NCBI RefSeq assembly: GCF_003056345.1 | Contig: NZ_PYWB01000011.1 | Span: 1-64,000 of the forward strand | Length of the DNA: 64,000 nt | Direction: 5' to 3' | From: Devosia submarina | Lineage (GTDB): Bacteria > Pseudomonadota > Alphaproteobacteria > Rhizobiales > Devosiaceae | Shown here: positions 7,535 to 17,467 of the stretch, one piece after another | How positions within the stretch are numbered: the first letter of the stretch is position 1 | Layout: each line of letters starts with the position of its first letter | Notes under the pieces: generated by a model | Databases searched by the model: none | The model's input: the letters and a program-made list of their open reading frames with translations, nothing else | What the model was told of the DNA's origin: nothing | Position numbers and translations under genes: made by a program

Positions 7535-8341
7535 ATGATCTCGAAAAAAAGCCTAGTTTCCATTGGTCTGGGGTCAGTGATGGCGGCAGCCTCAGCCTTG
7601 GCGATGTCGCCTTCTGCATACGCCGAGCAGACCCAGCATACGATGAGTAAGCCAGTCCAGGTCGAAATGGACTATCTCCTTGACCTGCCGGCCAACTACG
7701 ACGAGACGGCTGCGGAGGCCTATCCGCTCATTGTTTATCTGCACGGTGGTGGTGCCGCCGATCTCGAGCAGGTGGCGGAAAATTCTCTCCCGGCGCTGGT
7801 AGCTGCTGGCGACTATCCGTTCATTATGGTGTCTCCACGCAATCCCCGCGAAGAGGAGTTCTTTCCACAGGAGTCGGTTGCTGCGGTGGTGGAGGAAATT
7901 GCATCCACCTATCACGTTGATCGCGATCGGATCTACCTCGTTGGCAACAGTCGTGGCGCGTTTTCGGCCTTCCAGATCATCCAGAACTATCCGGACGTTT
8001 ATGCGGCCGTGGTAGCCGTGTCAGGGGGAGGTATCCCGCATTATCTCGATCGCGTAAGGGCTTGGACGCCGTTCTGGATTTTCCACGGCACCAACGACGA
8101 CACTGTCCGGTTCATCGAGTCAGCTCAGATGGTTCAGAAGCTGAAGGAGCTTGGGGGCGACCGCGAGCTTCGCTTTTCAGCGTATGAAGGTGCCACTCAT
8201 GAAGAAACAGACGACCTTGCTTGGGCAGAGCCGGACTTTTTTGAGTGGCTACTGAAGCAGACTCGTGTGGCGCCTGAGAACTACACACCGACCGCAAAGT
8301 CCACCGACTTCGTCGGCGAGCCGGTTCCCGTTCTGAAATAG
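7535..8341 (+). CDS. Exported esterase, prolyl-oligopeptidase/PHB-depolymerase-like alpha/beta hydrolase
   Basis: The 268-residue protein has a signal peptide (about 1-30, ending SAYA). A complete triad is visible: Ser139 in GNSRGAF, Asp188 in HGTNDDTV and His222 in EGATHEET; the HGGGA segment near residue 72 is an oxyanion-type motif. GGGAGG lies 6 nt before this ATG. It is the third exported hydrolase in a row, 150 bp after the second. The set resembles an extracellular or periplasmic ester-degrading kit under GntR control; the substrate cannot be deduced. Confidence 0.8.
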   Translation: MISKKSLVSIGLGSVMAAASALAMSPSAYAEQTQHTMSKPVQVEMDYLLDLPANYDETAAEAYPLIVYLHGGGAADLEQVAENSLPALVAAGDYPFIMVSPRNPREEEFFPQESVAAVVEEIASTYHVDRDRIYLVGNSRGAFSAFQIIQNYPDVYAAVVAVSGGGIPHYLDRVRAWTPFWIFHGTNDDTVRFIESAQMVQKLKELGGDRELRFSAYEGATHEETDDLAWAEPDFFEWLLKQTRVAPENYTPTAKSTDFVGEPVPVLK

Positions 8342-8413
8342 GCATTTCGCCTTGCTTAAGCGAAGGGGCATCAGTGTCCCTTCCCACAAATTGTGAAGTG
8401 TGCTCCTCTCGGT

Positions 8414-8622
8414 GGGATGCTGGACTTTTTTCGTTCGCCTTGAGCCCTCAGCACTCAGCCAGTGCCCACGAGGCCGTGCAGGGACGTCGTTGCCCTTGCA
8501 GTAGGCGCAGATCGTGGCGGTTGACATACACCGATGTCGTCTGCGACGTCGCGGGTAGGCTTGCTCCAGATAATGTCGAGAAGCTCTTGGCGAGCGGTTA
8601 CCGCAATACGTGACGCCGAAAC
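8414..8622 (-). pseudogene. Frameshifted remnant of a small accessory protein
   Basis: The 505-bp gap 8342-8846 holds no intact gene. On the minus strand one frame reads TARQELLDIIWSKPTRDVAD and then DIGV; a second frame continues STATICAYCKGNDVPARPRG and then HWLSAEG, RTKKVQHP. Joined, this recalls a recurrent protein of plasmids and islands whose pattern is RxELYExVWxxPMxxLAxxxGVSD..LxKxCxxxxIPxPPRGYWAK.AAGK. A frameshift near 8525 and no start codon mark it as dead. The family recollection is from memory. Confidence 0.4.
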
Positions 8623-8846
8623 GTTGTTCTAATCAGCATGTGCGATTGCATCCCTATGCGATCCTTCGGGATGAACGGCGGCAAACGAATGACTGCTTCA
8701 TGAACCGCGCAGTCGAAAGCGGACTGGCGGGATTCCATCCCCAAGATGCCGGTCGGCAGATGACCTGATGTCGAGCAAGACAAACTCGACTGGCCGCAAT
8801 GGAGTGGATGCCGGTCGGTCTCATTCTTGCCGGGACAACTCAATGT

Positions 8847-9737
8847 TTAATTTAACTGGTCTAGTACCCACTTTCGAAACGCCATGACGCGGGGCAGGCC
8901 GGCCTTGGTTTCCGGCGTGATAAGGTAGTAGGCTCCGGGACCTGCTACCCGTTCGGGAAATGGGGAAATTAACTGGCCGTTCTGCAATTCCTGCTCGATC
9001 AGGAATGTTGGCAGCAGCGCCATGCCGAGCCCAGCCTTGGCCGCTTCGATGATCATGAAGAAGTGCTCCAGCCGCGGACCCCAGCTGATTTCAGGAAGGT
9101 CCGCACCGATCGAGCGAAACCAATATTCCCAGCTATCGGGGCGCGTAGAGTGATCGATCAGGCGATATTGCTTGAGCTGAGTTGGTGAGGTGAGGGGAGG
9201 GCGGTTTTCCAGCAGCACCGGCGAGCAGACGACCTGGACCTCTTCGCTCATCAGCGGGTCGATCAGGGCATCTGTCCATTGGCCATGGCCGAACCGGATG
9301 GCAATGTCGATGCGTTCATGCGTGAAATCAAGTTCCCCGTCGCTGGAAACGACATTCACCGAAACGTCCGGATAAAGCTTCTGAAACGAGGGCAGGCGCG
9401 GCAGGAGCCAGCGCGTGCCGAACGTGGGTAACATCCCCACCGACAATGTTCCCTTGCCCGCTTTTGAGGACATCAGCTCCACCGTACCGGCCTCCAGCAG
9501 ATCGAGTGAACGGCTCACAAGGCGGCTGTAATAGAGCCCCTGGTCGGTAAGCTGGATACGCCGGCTTCGACGCGTGAACAGCGGCACCTCCAGATAGTCC
9601 TCGAGGCTGTGCACGAGCCGGCTAGCGGCACTTTGGGTGACGTTCAACTCCTCTGCCGCCCGGGTAAAGGAATTGTGTCGCGCTACTGCTTCGAAAGTTC
9701 GTAATGCGTTGAGGGAAGGAAGAACGCGTCGTTTCAA
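8847..9737 (-). CDS. LysR-family regulator, GcvA-like
   Basis: The 296-residue protein begins LPSLNALRTFEAVARHNSFT, typical of the GcvA subgroup of LysR regulators, with the helix-turn-helix at about 7-66 and a full periplasmic-binding-protein-like effector domain from about 92 to the end. It is divergent from the VOC/ABC-transporter gene run starting at 9866 and probably regulates it. The effector may be the imported compound or a breakdown product. Confidence 0.88.
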   Translation of the reverse strand: MKRRVLPSLNALRTFEAVARHNSFTRAAEELNVTQSAASRLVHSLEDYLEVPLFTRRSRRIQLTDQGLYYSRLVSRSLDLLEAGTVELMSSKAGKGTLSVGMLPTFGTRWLLPRLPSFQKLYPDVSVNVVSSDGELDFTHERIDIAIRFGHGQWTDALIDPLMSEEVQVVCSPVLLENRPPLTSPTQLKQYRLIDHSTRPDSWEYWFRSIGADLPEISWGPRLEHFFMIIEAAKAGLGMALLPTFLIEQELQNGQLISPFPERVAGPGAYYLITPETKAGLPRVMAFRKWVLDQLN

Positions 9738-9764
9738 AGATTACCATTCCATAGACTCATGCAA

Positions 9765-9781
9765 GCGCAATCTTTATGCGC
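9765..9781. promoter_or_regulatory. Inverted repeat in the LysR / catabolic-run divergent region
   Basis: GCGCA-N7-TGCGC lies 28 bp upstream of the LysR start, within the 128-bp divergent gap. Spacing suits a LysR dimer half-site pair, although the arms are not the usual AT-rich T-N11-A type. Confidence 0.35.
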
Positions 9782-9865
9782 CTTGCGGCAGGACGCCAAG
9801 CGGTTAGCTTTTTCGCAGGCCGGCAGAGACGCCGCCAACCTCGTTGACCCTTTTGGACCGACCAA

Positions 9866-10276
9866 ATGATCCCATTTCACATGGCCTTTGCCGTGAAGGA
9901 CAAAGAAACCACACGACATTTCTACGGCGAGATCATCGGCTGCAAGGTTGGACGAGAAGCTGAAAACTGGATCGACTTTGATTTTTTTGGTCACCAGCTG
10001 TCCGCCCACATCAACAACGATCCCAAGCCCCAGGCTAAGTCCAAGGTGGGCAATGACATGGTGCCGTTGCACCATTTCGGCGCCGTGCTGCCTTGGGACG
10101 TTTGGAACGGGCTGATCGAGCGCCTGCGCAACGCCTCCTACGCATTTGTCATGGAGCCCAAGATCCGCTTCGAAAACGAGCCGGGCGAGCAGGGCACGTT
10201 CTTCCTCCTGGACCCTTCCGGCAACGCGCTGGAGTTCAAGTCCTTCCGCAATCCCGACGCCATCTTCGAACACTGA
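9866..10276 (+). CDS. VOC-family (glyoxalase/dioxygenase fold) protein
   Basis: The 136-residue protein has two beta-alpha-beta-beta-beta modules. Candidate metal ligands are His5, His69 or His70 (LHHFGAV) and Glu123 (NALEFKSF), matching the H/H/E pattern of VOC metalloenzymes such as glyoxalase I and extradiol dioxygenases; the DPSGNALEFK segment is a family hallmark. It is the first gene of the run divergent from the LysR gene. VOC proteins catalyse isomerisations, ring cleavages or epimerisations, so the exact reaction here is open. Confidence 0.75.
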   Translation: MIPFHMAFAVKDKETTRHFYGEIIGCKVGREAENWIDFDFFGHQLSAHINNDPKPQAKSKVGNDMVPLHHFGAVLPWDVWNGLIERLRNASYAFVMEPKIRFENEPGEQGTFFLLDPSGNALEFKSFRNPDAIFEH

Positions 10277-10287
10277 GCCAGATCACC

Positions 10288-11472
10288 ATGAACTCCTTCG
10301 AGATCGGTCGCGACCTCACATCCATCACCATGGGCATTGATGCCTTCGAGCGTCGCCAGCCTGCTGATCGCAGCCTGCTAGGCGGCGAAGGCCTTGTGCC
10401 GATCTATCTTGGCAAGGACAGCATCGCGCCGCGCGAATACAGCGATGTCGAGACCATGAAGGCCGATCTCGACAAGCTCGCATCGGCAGCCAGTGCGCTG
10501 CCAGCCGGGCCGCGCAAGGTGTTCCTTGAAGGCATGATCCGCTCCGTGCGCACCGCCACCAAGATGCTGGCCGGCGCAAGCCCGAGCTTTGAGGAAAAGG
10601 TCACCCAACTGGTGGGCGCTCCCGCCGGCCGCGAGGATGAAGCCGTGATCGAGGACGCCCGGTCCAAGCTCGACGCGGTGCTCAAGCGCTCCGGTTTCGT
10701 GAATGGCTCCTTGGGCGAGCGCGTTGCTGCCTGGGAAGAAGCCCGCGCCGTTCCCGCCGAACAGGTCGAGACAGTGTTTCGCGAGCTGATGGCGCAAGCC
10801 AAGGCCAAGACCGATGCCATGATCTTCGACACCGGCGACTATGACATGGTCCTCAACCCGGTGCGTGGCATGTTCTACACCGCTCGTTGCTCCTTCAACG
10901 AAGGCAAGATGGACCTCAACTTCGACTTGAGCTTCACGCGCGCCGCGCTCAAGCATCTGGTCTGCCACGAAGTCTATCCCGGCCATTCGACCCAGCTGCT
11001 GTCGACCAAGGCGGCCGTTGATGCAGGCGAAGCTCCAGCCGATGCGCTCCTCATCACGACCGACGCGATCACTGGCTGCGTGCAGGAAGGCATCGGAGAT
11101 CAGGGCGTTCATCTCATCGACTTCGTTGAGGATGATGACGACGCAATCCATATCGAGCTGCGCCGCGTGCGCAGTGCCGCTCAGACCAGCGCCGCCTGGA
11201 TGCTGATGGTGGAAGGCGTGCCGCGCGAGGACGTCGCCAATTACCTTCGCACCACCGCCATGGGCCAGGAAGCCTGGGTGCAGGGCCGCCTGCGCATGGC
11301 CGCCCACCCCTTCCGCGGTCCGTTCATCTCGTCCTATTGGGCCGGCAACGAAGTGGTGCGCAAGGTGCGCGAACGCGTGACCGATGCCGAACGGCCGGCT
11401 TTCATCAAGGCGCTCTATTCCTACGCCAATTCGCCGGAAAGCCTCGCCATGTTCCCCCAGATTGCCAACTAA
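10288..11472 (+). CDS. DUF885-like putative metallopeptidase with HExxPGH motif
   Basis: The 394-residue protein carries HEVYPGH at 227-233, the zinc-binding signature of DUF885-type proteins, with a later QEGIGD glutamate that may complete the site. It is shorter than typical DUF885 proteins (about 550-600 residues). No signal peptide, so it is cytoplasmic. ATG at 10288 lies 11 nt after the VOC stop; a longer frame starting at 10093 overlaps the VOC gene and is unlikely. The family includes presumed peptidases, so it could cut the imported compound. A second, degenerate DUF885 protein is encoded at 13676. Confidence 0.65.
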   Translation: MNSFEIGRDLTSITMGIDAFERRQPADRSLLGGEGLVPIYLGKDSIAPREYSDVETMKADLDKLASAASALPAGPRKVFLEGMIRSVRTATKMLAGASPSFEEKVTQLVGAPAGREDEAVIEDARSKLDAVLKRSGFVNGSLGERVAAWEEARAVPAEQVETVFRELMAQAKAKTDAMIFDTGDYDMVLNPVRGMFYTARCSFNEGKMDLNFDLSFTRAALKHLVCHEVYPGHSTQLLSTKAAVDAGEAPADALLITTDAITGCVQEGIGDQGVHLIDFVEDDDDAIHIELRRVRSAAQTSAAWMLMVEGVPREDVANYLRTTAMGQEAWVQGRLRMAAHPFRGPFISSYWAGNEVVRKVRERVTDAERPAFIKALYSYANSPESLAMFPQIAN

Positions 11473-11484
11473 GAGGCAGAACCC

Positions 11485-12567
11485 ATGAAATTTACGATCA
11501 TCGGTGCCGGCGCCATTGGCGGGCTGGCCGGAGCCTACATGACCAAGGCCGGGCACGATGTGCTGCTGGTCGACCGCTGGAAGGAGCACGTGGACGCGCT
11601 CAACCAGGGCGGCATGCGCATCGACGGCGTGCGCGGCGACATGACCATCCCGGTCAGGGCCGCGACGCCCGACCAGCTTTCCGGCGATCTGGGTGTGGTT
11701 TTGATTGCTACCAAGTCCCAGCACACGCTGGAGGCTCTCCAGCAGATCGTGCCGCTTTTGACGCCGCAGAGCGCTGTGGTGTCCTACCAGAACGGCTTCA
11801 ACGAGCCCGACATGGTGGCGCTGCTCGACCAGGCGGGCCTGCCCGGCAAGGACATCATCATCGGCTCCATACCCAATTACGGTGGCGCGCTGGTCGACCC
11901 GGGCTATGTCGAGTTCGTACATGAGGGGCCGATCCAGTTGGGCGAGATGAACGGTGAAATGACGCCGCGCCTCAAGGAGATCGGCGACGCGCTCTCGGCG
12001 CTGACCGAGGTGCAGTATTCCGACCATATCTGGGGCCAGATCTGGGCCAAGGAAGTTTATTCCGCCCAGGTGGTGTTTTCTGCCCTGGCCGACGCCAAGA
12101 TCCGCGATACGCTGGGCGTGGAACGCTATGCGCGCCTTGCCGGTGCAGTGGTCAAGGAAGCGCTCGAAATTGCCGACGCAAATGGCATCGAAGTTCAGGC
12201 CTTCGACTTCTTTGATCCCGCCAATTACCGGGTCAAGACAGCCGAGGACACCAAGAAGCTGATCGACAACGTCAACCACGCCATCTGGCTCCTTAAGAAG
12301 GACCAGGACAACAAGCCCACCCACAACTTCAAGAAAAAGGGATCGGGCATCTGGTGGGACATTGTTTATCGCAAGCGGCCCTCCGAAACCCGCGCTTTTG
12401 CTGGCAAGCTCATTGAGTTCGGCAAAAAGGCCGGTGCCGATACCCGCCTCAACGAGAAGATGGTGGGCATGATCTACGAGATCGAGGACGGCCAGCGCGA
12501 ACTCGGCTTCCACAATTATGATGAGCTCGAGGCCTATGCCGCCGAGATCGGAAAGACCCTTCCATGA
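11485..12567 (+). CDS. Ketopantoate reductase (PanE/ApbA)-family oxidoreductase
   Basis: The 360-residue protein starts with a Rossmann NAD(P)-binding motif GAGAIGG (residues 7-13) and has the helical C-terminal domain of the 6-phosphogluconate-dehydrogenase-like superfamily, with an IWAKEVYSA segment about where the catalytic lysine lies. It is longer than housekeeping PanE (about 300 residues) and sits in a catabolic run, so it more likely reduces or oxidises a 2-oxo/2-hydroxy acid intermediate, or acts on an opine-like substrate, than makes pantoate. Its stop overlaps the next start (ATGA). Confidence 0.75.
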   Translation: MKFTIIGAGAIGGLAGAYMTKAGHDVLLVDRWKEHVDALNQGGMRIDGVRGDMTIPVRAATPDQLSGDLGVVLIATKSQHTLEALQQIVPLLTPQSAVVSYQNGFNEPDMVALLDQAGLPGKDIIIGSIPNYGGALVDPGYVEFVHEGPIQLGEMNGEMTPRLKEIGDALSALTEVQYSDHIWGQIWAKEVYSAQVVFSALADAKIRDTLGVERYARLAGAVVKEALEIADANGIEVQAFDFFDPANYRVKTAEDTKKLIDNVNHAIWLLKKDQDNKPTHNFKKKGSGIWWDIVYRKRPSETRAFAGKLIEFGKKAGADTRLNEKMVGMIYEIEDGQRELGFHNYDELEAYAAEIGKTLP

Positions 12568-13679
12568 CTTCTAAGCTCGGCGTCGGCCTGATCGGCGCAC
12601 ATACTTGGGCCGACAAGGCGCACCTTCCCGGATACAAGGCGCATGAACGCGTCGACCTCATTGCCGTCTGCGATATCGATCCTGATCGCGCCAAGGCGAT
12701 GGGCGAAAAATATGGGGCCAGGAAAGTCTATTCCGACCCCGAAAAGCTGATTGCCGATCCGGACGTGCAGATGGTGGACGTGTGCACGCCCACCCATACC
12801 CATCTGCCGCTGAGCCTGCTCGCGATCGAAGGCGGAAAGCACGTGCTTTCGGAAAAGCCGCTGCACACTGAAGCCGCCCCCGCCTTTGACGCTGCCGCCA
12901 AGGCCGATGCCAAGGGCGTGCGCACCAAGCTCGGTTTCACCTTCCGCTATTCGCCTGCCATTCGGCAGATCAAGAAGTGGATCGATGACGGCACCCTTGG
13001 CGAAGTGTTCCATATCCATGGCTTTGAGCAGAACTCCCAATGGCTCGACCCGCAGGAACCGCTGCGCCAGATCACGCCGGGCGTTGACCGCAATTCGCTG
13101 ATCCCCGCCTCGATCGTCGGCTATGGTTCGCACCTGATCGACCTCATGCGCTGGCTGGGTGGCGAGTTCGGCTCGGTCGCCTCGACCATGAAGAACTTCA
13201 TTCCCGAGCGCATCGTGCGCGGGGAAGTGGGCTTGCAAAAGATCAAGGTTGAAGACGGCGCTGTCGCGCTTGTCGAGTACGCCAATGGCGCACAGGGGCT
13301 GCTGCAGACGTCTTATGTGGCGGTTGGCAATTACCCGGGCGTTGAGATCCGCGTCTATGGCTCTAAGGGTGCAGCCGTTGCGCGGCTGATTTCAGAGTTC
13401 GGCACGGCCGAGACGCTCAAGATCGCCAAGGCCGAGGCCGTCGAATTCATCCCCTACGATGTGGGTGCCGACGCGCTGCCGCCTGGAACCACGCTCAACA
13501 CCCCGTGGCCCGAACTTTACTACCGTAACCTCGTGCGCCATTTCGTGGATGAAATCCTCGAAGACCGGCCGCAGGAATGCACGTTCTTTGATGGCGCCAA
13601 GAGCCAGGAGATTGTCGATGCCGTGATCCAGGCGCATTTCGAGCGCCGCTGGGTCGATCTGCCGGGCAAACTGGTATGA
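12564..13679 (+). CDS. Gfo/Idh/MocA-family oxidoreductase
   Basis: The 371-residue protein has an N-terminal Rossmann fold beginning GLIGAHTWADK and the EKPLHTEAAP segment (around residue 97) that carries the catalytic lysine of the family. The C-terminal domain is the family alpha/beta dimerisation domain. Members oxidise sugars, inositols, amines or imino acids with NAD(P). It is translationally coupled to both neighbours by 4-nt ATGA overlaps, so it belongs to the same pathway. Substrate unknown. Confidence 0.82.
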   Translation: MTSKLGVGLIGAHTWADKAHLPGYKAHERVDLIAVCDIDPDRAKAMGEKYGARKVYSDPEKLIADPDVQMVDVCTPTHTHLPLSLLAIEGGKHVLSEKPLHTEAAPAFDAAAKADAKGVRTKLGFTFRYSPAIRQIKKWIDDGTLGEVFHIHGFEQNSQWLDPQEPLRQITPGVDRNSLIPASIVGYGSHLIDLMRWLGGEFGSVASTMKNFIPERIVRGEVGLQKIKVEDGAVALVEYANGAQGLLQTSYVAVGNYPGVEIRVYGSKGAAVARLISEFGTAETLKIAKAEAVEFIPYDVGADALPPGTTLNTPWPELYYRNLVRHFVDEILEDRPQECTFFDGAKSQEIVDAVIQAHFERRWVDLPGKLV

Positions 13680-15295
13680 CGCTGGCCTTTGATCCATCGC
13701 TGGTTGATGCGTTTCTGGCGCATCACTGGCGGTTCCGTCCGGTCGATGCGACCTTCATGGGCGACAAGAACCACGATAGCCTGCTTCCGCCAGCCGGTCC
13801 CGAGACCCTGGCAGAAGAACTCCAGGGCATTGATGCGCTCCTTATGCAGCTCGAAAACAGCGCTGAGCCAGACAATTTGGGCGATCGCCTGGACCGGCGA
13901 ATGATGCTGGCCGAGTTGCGCATGCAACGCCTTGCCGCGCAAACGCGGCCGCGCCTCCATAATCCTGCCTGGTATTCGGGCGAGGCGGCCTTCGCGATCA
14001 TTTCGCTGCTCCTGCCGCAATCCATGCCGATCCGCCATGAGGCGCTGATTGCCCGGCTGGGCGGCATGTCGGCTTTCCTTGAAAATGCCATCGAACGCCT
14101 TCAGGGCGTTCCTGCGCCAGAAGGTTGGGTCAAGCGCGCCCAAAAGGAAGCCACGGCCATGGTCGGGTTCCTGCGCACCGACATAAAGCTGCACGAAGAA
14201 TTCGCTGACGACTGGGCCGAGCCGGCACGCCGTGCGGCCAATGCCTTTGAGGTTTTTGCCTCGGCACTCGATGGCCAACCCGATGCTGATCCCGCCTGTG
14301 GCGAAGCCTATCTCACCGAGCTGATGGGCGAATTGCATGGCTTGCCCATGTCGCCACGCGAAGCGGTGGACATGGCAGAGACTGCTTATCGGCGCATGGG
14401 CGACGAGATGGTCGAAATGGCTAGAGCGATCGATCCCTATCGGTCATGGCAGGACATCATCGCCGAGCTGTCCGACATCCATCCCGCCGATGCGGAAGCC
14501 GTGTTCGACAGCTACATGGACCTGGACGTGCAGGCGGTTGCGCAGGGCTCGAGCCTTGTGACGCCGGCCCAGGAATATGACCTCGACTATCGCTGGATGG
14601 CGCCTTGCTTCCGCAAGATCAGCCAGCCGCTTTATTTCCTGTTCTACCGTTCGCCTCCTGCGCTCAATCCAGGCGCTGGCAGCGTCTACTGGATCACTCC
14701 ACCCGGTGACGACGAAGCGGCATTTCTGCGCGCCAACAACACGGCCATGGTCAAAACCATTCATGCCGTGCACCATGGCAGCGTTGGGCACCACACCCAG
14801 AATACCCGCGCCCGCGCCGCCGCCTCCCGCATCGCGCGTCTAGCCGGCACCGATTGTGCGCTGGGCCTGGCATTTTTGGGCTCTGGCACGTTGATCGAAG
14901 GCTGGGCCTGCTACGTGGAAGACCTCCTCATGGAAGCGCCCGGCTTTTATTCGCCGGCCGAGATGCTGCTGCTCAAGCAGTTCGAGCGCCGCAACGCGGC
15001 GAGCGTGCTGGTCGACATCAAGCCCCACCTGGGCGACTGGAGCCTTGAGCAGGCAATGGACTTCTATCGCGAAGCCGGGTTTGCTCCGGCCCGCGTCGAA
15101 GGCGAAGTGGTGCGCAATTCCATGCTGCCAGGTTCGCGTCTCATGTACTGGATCGGCGTTGAAGGCATCAAGGCGCTGCGCCAGCGCTGGAAGGGTGACA
15201 CGCTCAGCTTCCACGACAGTCTCCTGAGCTATGGCCATGTGCCATTGGCCTGGATCGCCGAAGAAATGGAAAGGGCAGGGCAACTCAACCCATGA
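13676..15295 (+). CDS. DUF885-family protein with a degenerate zinc motif
   Basis: The 539-residue cytoplasmic protein has the length and layout of DUF885, including [11 protein letters not shown] (Glu408). Where the family has HExxPGHH, it reads HHGSVGHH at 366-373, so the general-base glutamate is His and the proline Val. The two zinc histidines (366, 372) and the downstream Glu remain. It may bind metal but lack ordinary peptidase chemistry, or use another mechanism. It overlaps both neighbours by 4 nt. A canonical HExxPGH relative is encoded three genes upstream. Confidence 0.75.
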   Translation: MTLAFDPSLVDAFLAHHWRFRPVDATFMGDKNHDSLLPPAGPETLAEELQGIDALLMQLENSAEPDNLGDRLDRRMMLAELRMQRLAAQTRPRLHNPAWYSGEAAFAIISLLLPQSMPIRHEALIARLGGMSAFLENAIERLQGVPAPEGWVKRAQKEATAMVGFLRTDIKLHEEFADDWAEPARRAANAFEVFASALDGQPDADPACGEAYLTELMGELHGLPMSPREAVDMAETAYRRMGDEMVEMARAIDPYRSWQDIIAELSDIHPADAEAVFDSYMDLDVQAVAQGSSLVTPAQEYDLDYRWMAPCFRKISQPLYFLFYRSPPALNPGAGSVYWITPPGDDEAAFLRANNTAMVKTIHAVHHGSVGHHTQNTRARAAASRIARLAGTDCALGLAFLGSGTLIEGWACYVEDLLMEAPGFYSPAEMLLLKQFERRNAASVLVDIKPHLGDWSLEQAMDFYREAGFAPARVEGEVVRNSMLPGSRLMYWIGVEGIKALRQRWKGDTLSFHDSLLSYGHVPLAWIAEEMERAGQLNP

Positions 15296-16317
15296 CGGCT
15301 GAAACCACAACGCCGCTGCTCGACATCAAAGGCCTCGTCACCGAGTTCCGGACAGAATCCGGTGTGGTCCAGGCCGTCAAGGGCGTGGACCTGACCATTG
15401 GCCAGGGCGAGACTGTTGCGCTGGTTGGCGAAAGCGGATCGGGCAAGTCGGTCACCAGCCTTTCGGTCATGCGTTTGATCGCCAAGGGCGTCGGTTCGAT
15501 CACTGCAGGCGAAATGCTGTTCCGCACACGCGCCGGGCAGGTGATCGACCTCGTCAAGCAGCCCGAAGGCGCGATGCGTGCCATCCGCGGGAACGAGATC
15601 TCGATGATCTTCCAGGAGCCGATGACCTCGCTCAATCCCACCCAGAAAGTGGGGGCACAGATTGCCGAGGCTGCGCGCCTTCATCAGGGCCTCACCCGCA
15701 AGCAGGCCTGGGCGCGCGCAGTGGAGATGCTGGCGCTGGTGGAAATTCCCGATCCTGCCCGCCGTGCCGAGGTTTTCCCCCACCAGATGTCAGGCGGCAT
15801 GCGCCAGCGCGTCATGATCGCCATGGCCCTGGCCTGCAATCCCGCCCTGTTGATTGCCGACGAGCCGACGACGGCTCTGGATGTTACCGTGCAGTTGCAG
15901 ATTCTGGAGTTGATGCGACGCCTGCAGCGCGAGATCGGCATGGGCATCTTGTTCATCACCCATAATCTGGGTGTTGTTGCCGAAGTCGCCGACCGTGTCG
16001 CCGTGATGTATGGCGGCCGCATTGTCGAGACGGCGCCCGTTCGGGAGTTGTTTGCCCGCCCGAGCCATCCCTACACCAAAGGTTTGCTGGGCAGCCTGCC
16101 GGTCGTGGATCACGCTGCGCGCGCACGCGGCGAGCAATTGCGGCTGCGTGCCATCCCGGGCAGCGTTGTTGATCCACGTAATCCGCCCCGCGGTTGTGAT
16201 TTCAACCCGCGCTGTGCCTGGGTTATTCCCCAATGCCGCGAAGCGGTGCCCCCTCTCTTGCCAGTTGTTCCCGAGCACCGGGCCCGCTGCATCCGTTGGA
16301 ACGAAGTGAATGGCTGA
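15292..16317 (+). CDS. Peptide-type ABC transporter ATP-binding protein (DppD/OppD-like)
   Basis: The 341-residue ATPase shows Walker [10 protein letters not shown]-loop [10 protein letters not shown], a signature [10 protein letters not shown], Walker [13 protein letters not shown] and the cysteine-containing C-terminal extension of oligopeptide/nickel ATPases (GCDFNPRC). It pairs with the next gene as the two-ATPase half of a Dpp/Opp importer. It overlaps the DUF885 gene by 4 nt and the next by 8 nt, so synthesis is coupled to the catabolic enzymes. Confidence 0.92.
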   Translation: MTAETTTPLLDIKGLVTEFRTESGVVQAVKGVDLTIGQGETVALVGESGSGKSVTSLSVMRLIAKGVGSITAGEMLFRTRAGQVIDLVKQPEGAMRAIRGNEISMIFQEPMTSLNPTQKVGAQIAEAARLHQGLTRKQAWARAVEMLALVEIPDPARRAEVFPHQMSGGMRQRVMIAMALACNPALLIADEPTTALDVTVQLQILELMRRLQREIGMGILFITHNLGVVAEVADRVAVMYGGRIVETAPVRELFARPSHPYTKGLLGSLPVVDHAARARGEQLRLRAIPGSVVDPRNPPRGCDFNPRCAWVIPQCREAVPPLLPVVPEHRARCIRWNEVNG

Positions 16318-17302
16318 GCCACTCCTGGTCGTTGATGACCTCAAGGTCCACTATCCCTTGGGCAAGACGCTGTTCAAGCCAGGCGTGACGCTCAAGGCGC
16401 TTGATGGCGTGTCGTTTACCGTCGGCCGCGGCGAAGTGGTCGGCTTGGTCGGGGAGTCCGGCTCGGGCAAAACCACCTTGGGCCGCGCCGTGCTGCGCCT
16501 TGTGGAGCCAACCGCAGGCAAGGTTCATCTTGACGGCAAGGACGTTACGGCGCTCCCGCCCGCCGAGCTCAAGAGCCTGCGCTCGCGCATGCAGATCATC
16601 TTCCAGGATCCCTATGCCAGCCTCAACCCCCGCATGAGCGTGGGCCAGACACTGGGCGAGGCGCTGATGCTCCACCGCATCGGCACCCGCAAGGATCGGG
16701 ACCAGCGCATTGGCGACCTGCTGGAGAAGGTTGGTCTGCCACGCACTGCCGCTGCCCGCTTCCCGCATGAGTTTTCCGGCGGACAACGCCAGCGCATCGG
16801 TATCGCACGAGCCTTGGCCGTCAATCCCGAGTTCATCGTCGCAGATGAGCCCGTCTCGGCACTGGATGTATCCATTCAGGCGCAGATCATCAATCTCCTG
16901 CAGGATCTGCGCAAGGACCTGGGCTTGTCACTGCTCTTTATCGGGCATGACCTGTCAGTTATCGAGTTCCTGTGCGACCGTGTGATCGTCCTTTATCTCG
17001 GCCGCGTCATGGAAATGGGTACGGCGGCCGGTCTCTACGCCAAGCCGCGCCATCCCTATACGCGCGCGCTGCTTGACGCCGCTCCGGTCCCCGATCCAAC
17101 TATCCGCCGGGAACGCATCACCCTCAAGGGGGACCTGCCAAGCCCGGTCAGCCCACCGTCGGGTTGTGTTTTCCGCACCCGCTGCCCCTATGCCATCGAG
17201 CGCTGCGCCCAAGTCGTGCCGCCCTTGGAAGAGGCAGCCAATGGCCATCGCGTCGCCTGTATCCAAAGCCACGAGCTTGACCTGTCCAACCCTCTGGCCT
17301 GA
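16310..17302 (+). CDS. Peptide-type ABC transporter ATP-binding protein (DppF/OppF-like)
   Basis: The 330-residue ATPase has Walker [11 protein letters not shown]-loop [13 protein letters not shown], signature [10 protein letters not shown], Walker [15 protein letters not shown] and the oligopeptide C-terminal extension ([15 protein letters not shown]). It forms the heterodimeric ATPase with the preceding protein. After it there is a 165-nt gap containing a hairpin, the first sizeable break in the run. Confidence 0.92.
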   Translation: MAEPLLVVDDLKVHYPLGKTLFKPGVTLKALDGVSFTVGRGEVVGLVGESGSGKTTLGRAVLRLVEPTAGKVHLDGKDVTALPPAELKSLRSRMQIIFQDPYASLNPRMSVGQTLGEALMLHRIGTRKDRDQRIGDLLEKVGLPRTAAARFPHEFSGGQRQRIGIARALAVNPEFIVADEPVSALDVSIQAQIINLLQDLRKDLGLSLLFIGHDLSVIEFLCDRVIVLYLGRVMEMGTAAGLYAKPRHPYTRALLDAAPVPDPTIRRERITLKGDLPSPVSPPSGCVFRTRCPYAIERCAQVVPPLEEAANGHRVACIQSHELDLSNPLA

Positions 17303-17337
17303 GCGGCGCTGCCCAAATCGCAAGCACCCTGTTCAAG

Positions 17338-17359
17338 AGCGCGCCAACCCCGGCGCGCT
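17338..17359 (+). other. GC-rich hairpin after the ATPase genes
   Basis: An 8-bp perfect stem (17338-17345 with 17352-17359) with a 6-nt loop and no T-run lies in the 165-nt gap. It may protect the upstream mRNA or weakly terminate. Confidence 0.35.
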
Positions 17360-17467
17360 GAACCACCATTTCTGTGCATCAGATCCGTTTGCATGAGCTG
17401 AAGTGCGGGGAATTTGAATTTTTTCGGCCGTTGCATGATCCAAGCTGGACACATCATGCTCGCCGTC

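Noticed and set aside
10378..12513. 711-codon antisense frame across the HExxPGH and PanE-like genes
   Set aside because: It spans two good overlapping sense genes and has His/Val/Gly-rich shadow composition.
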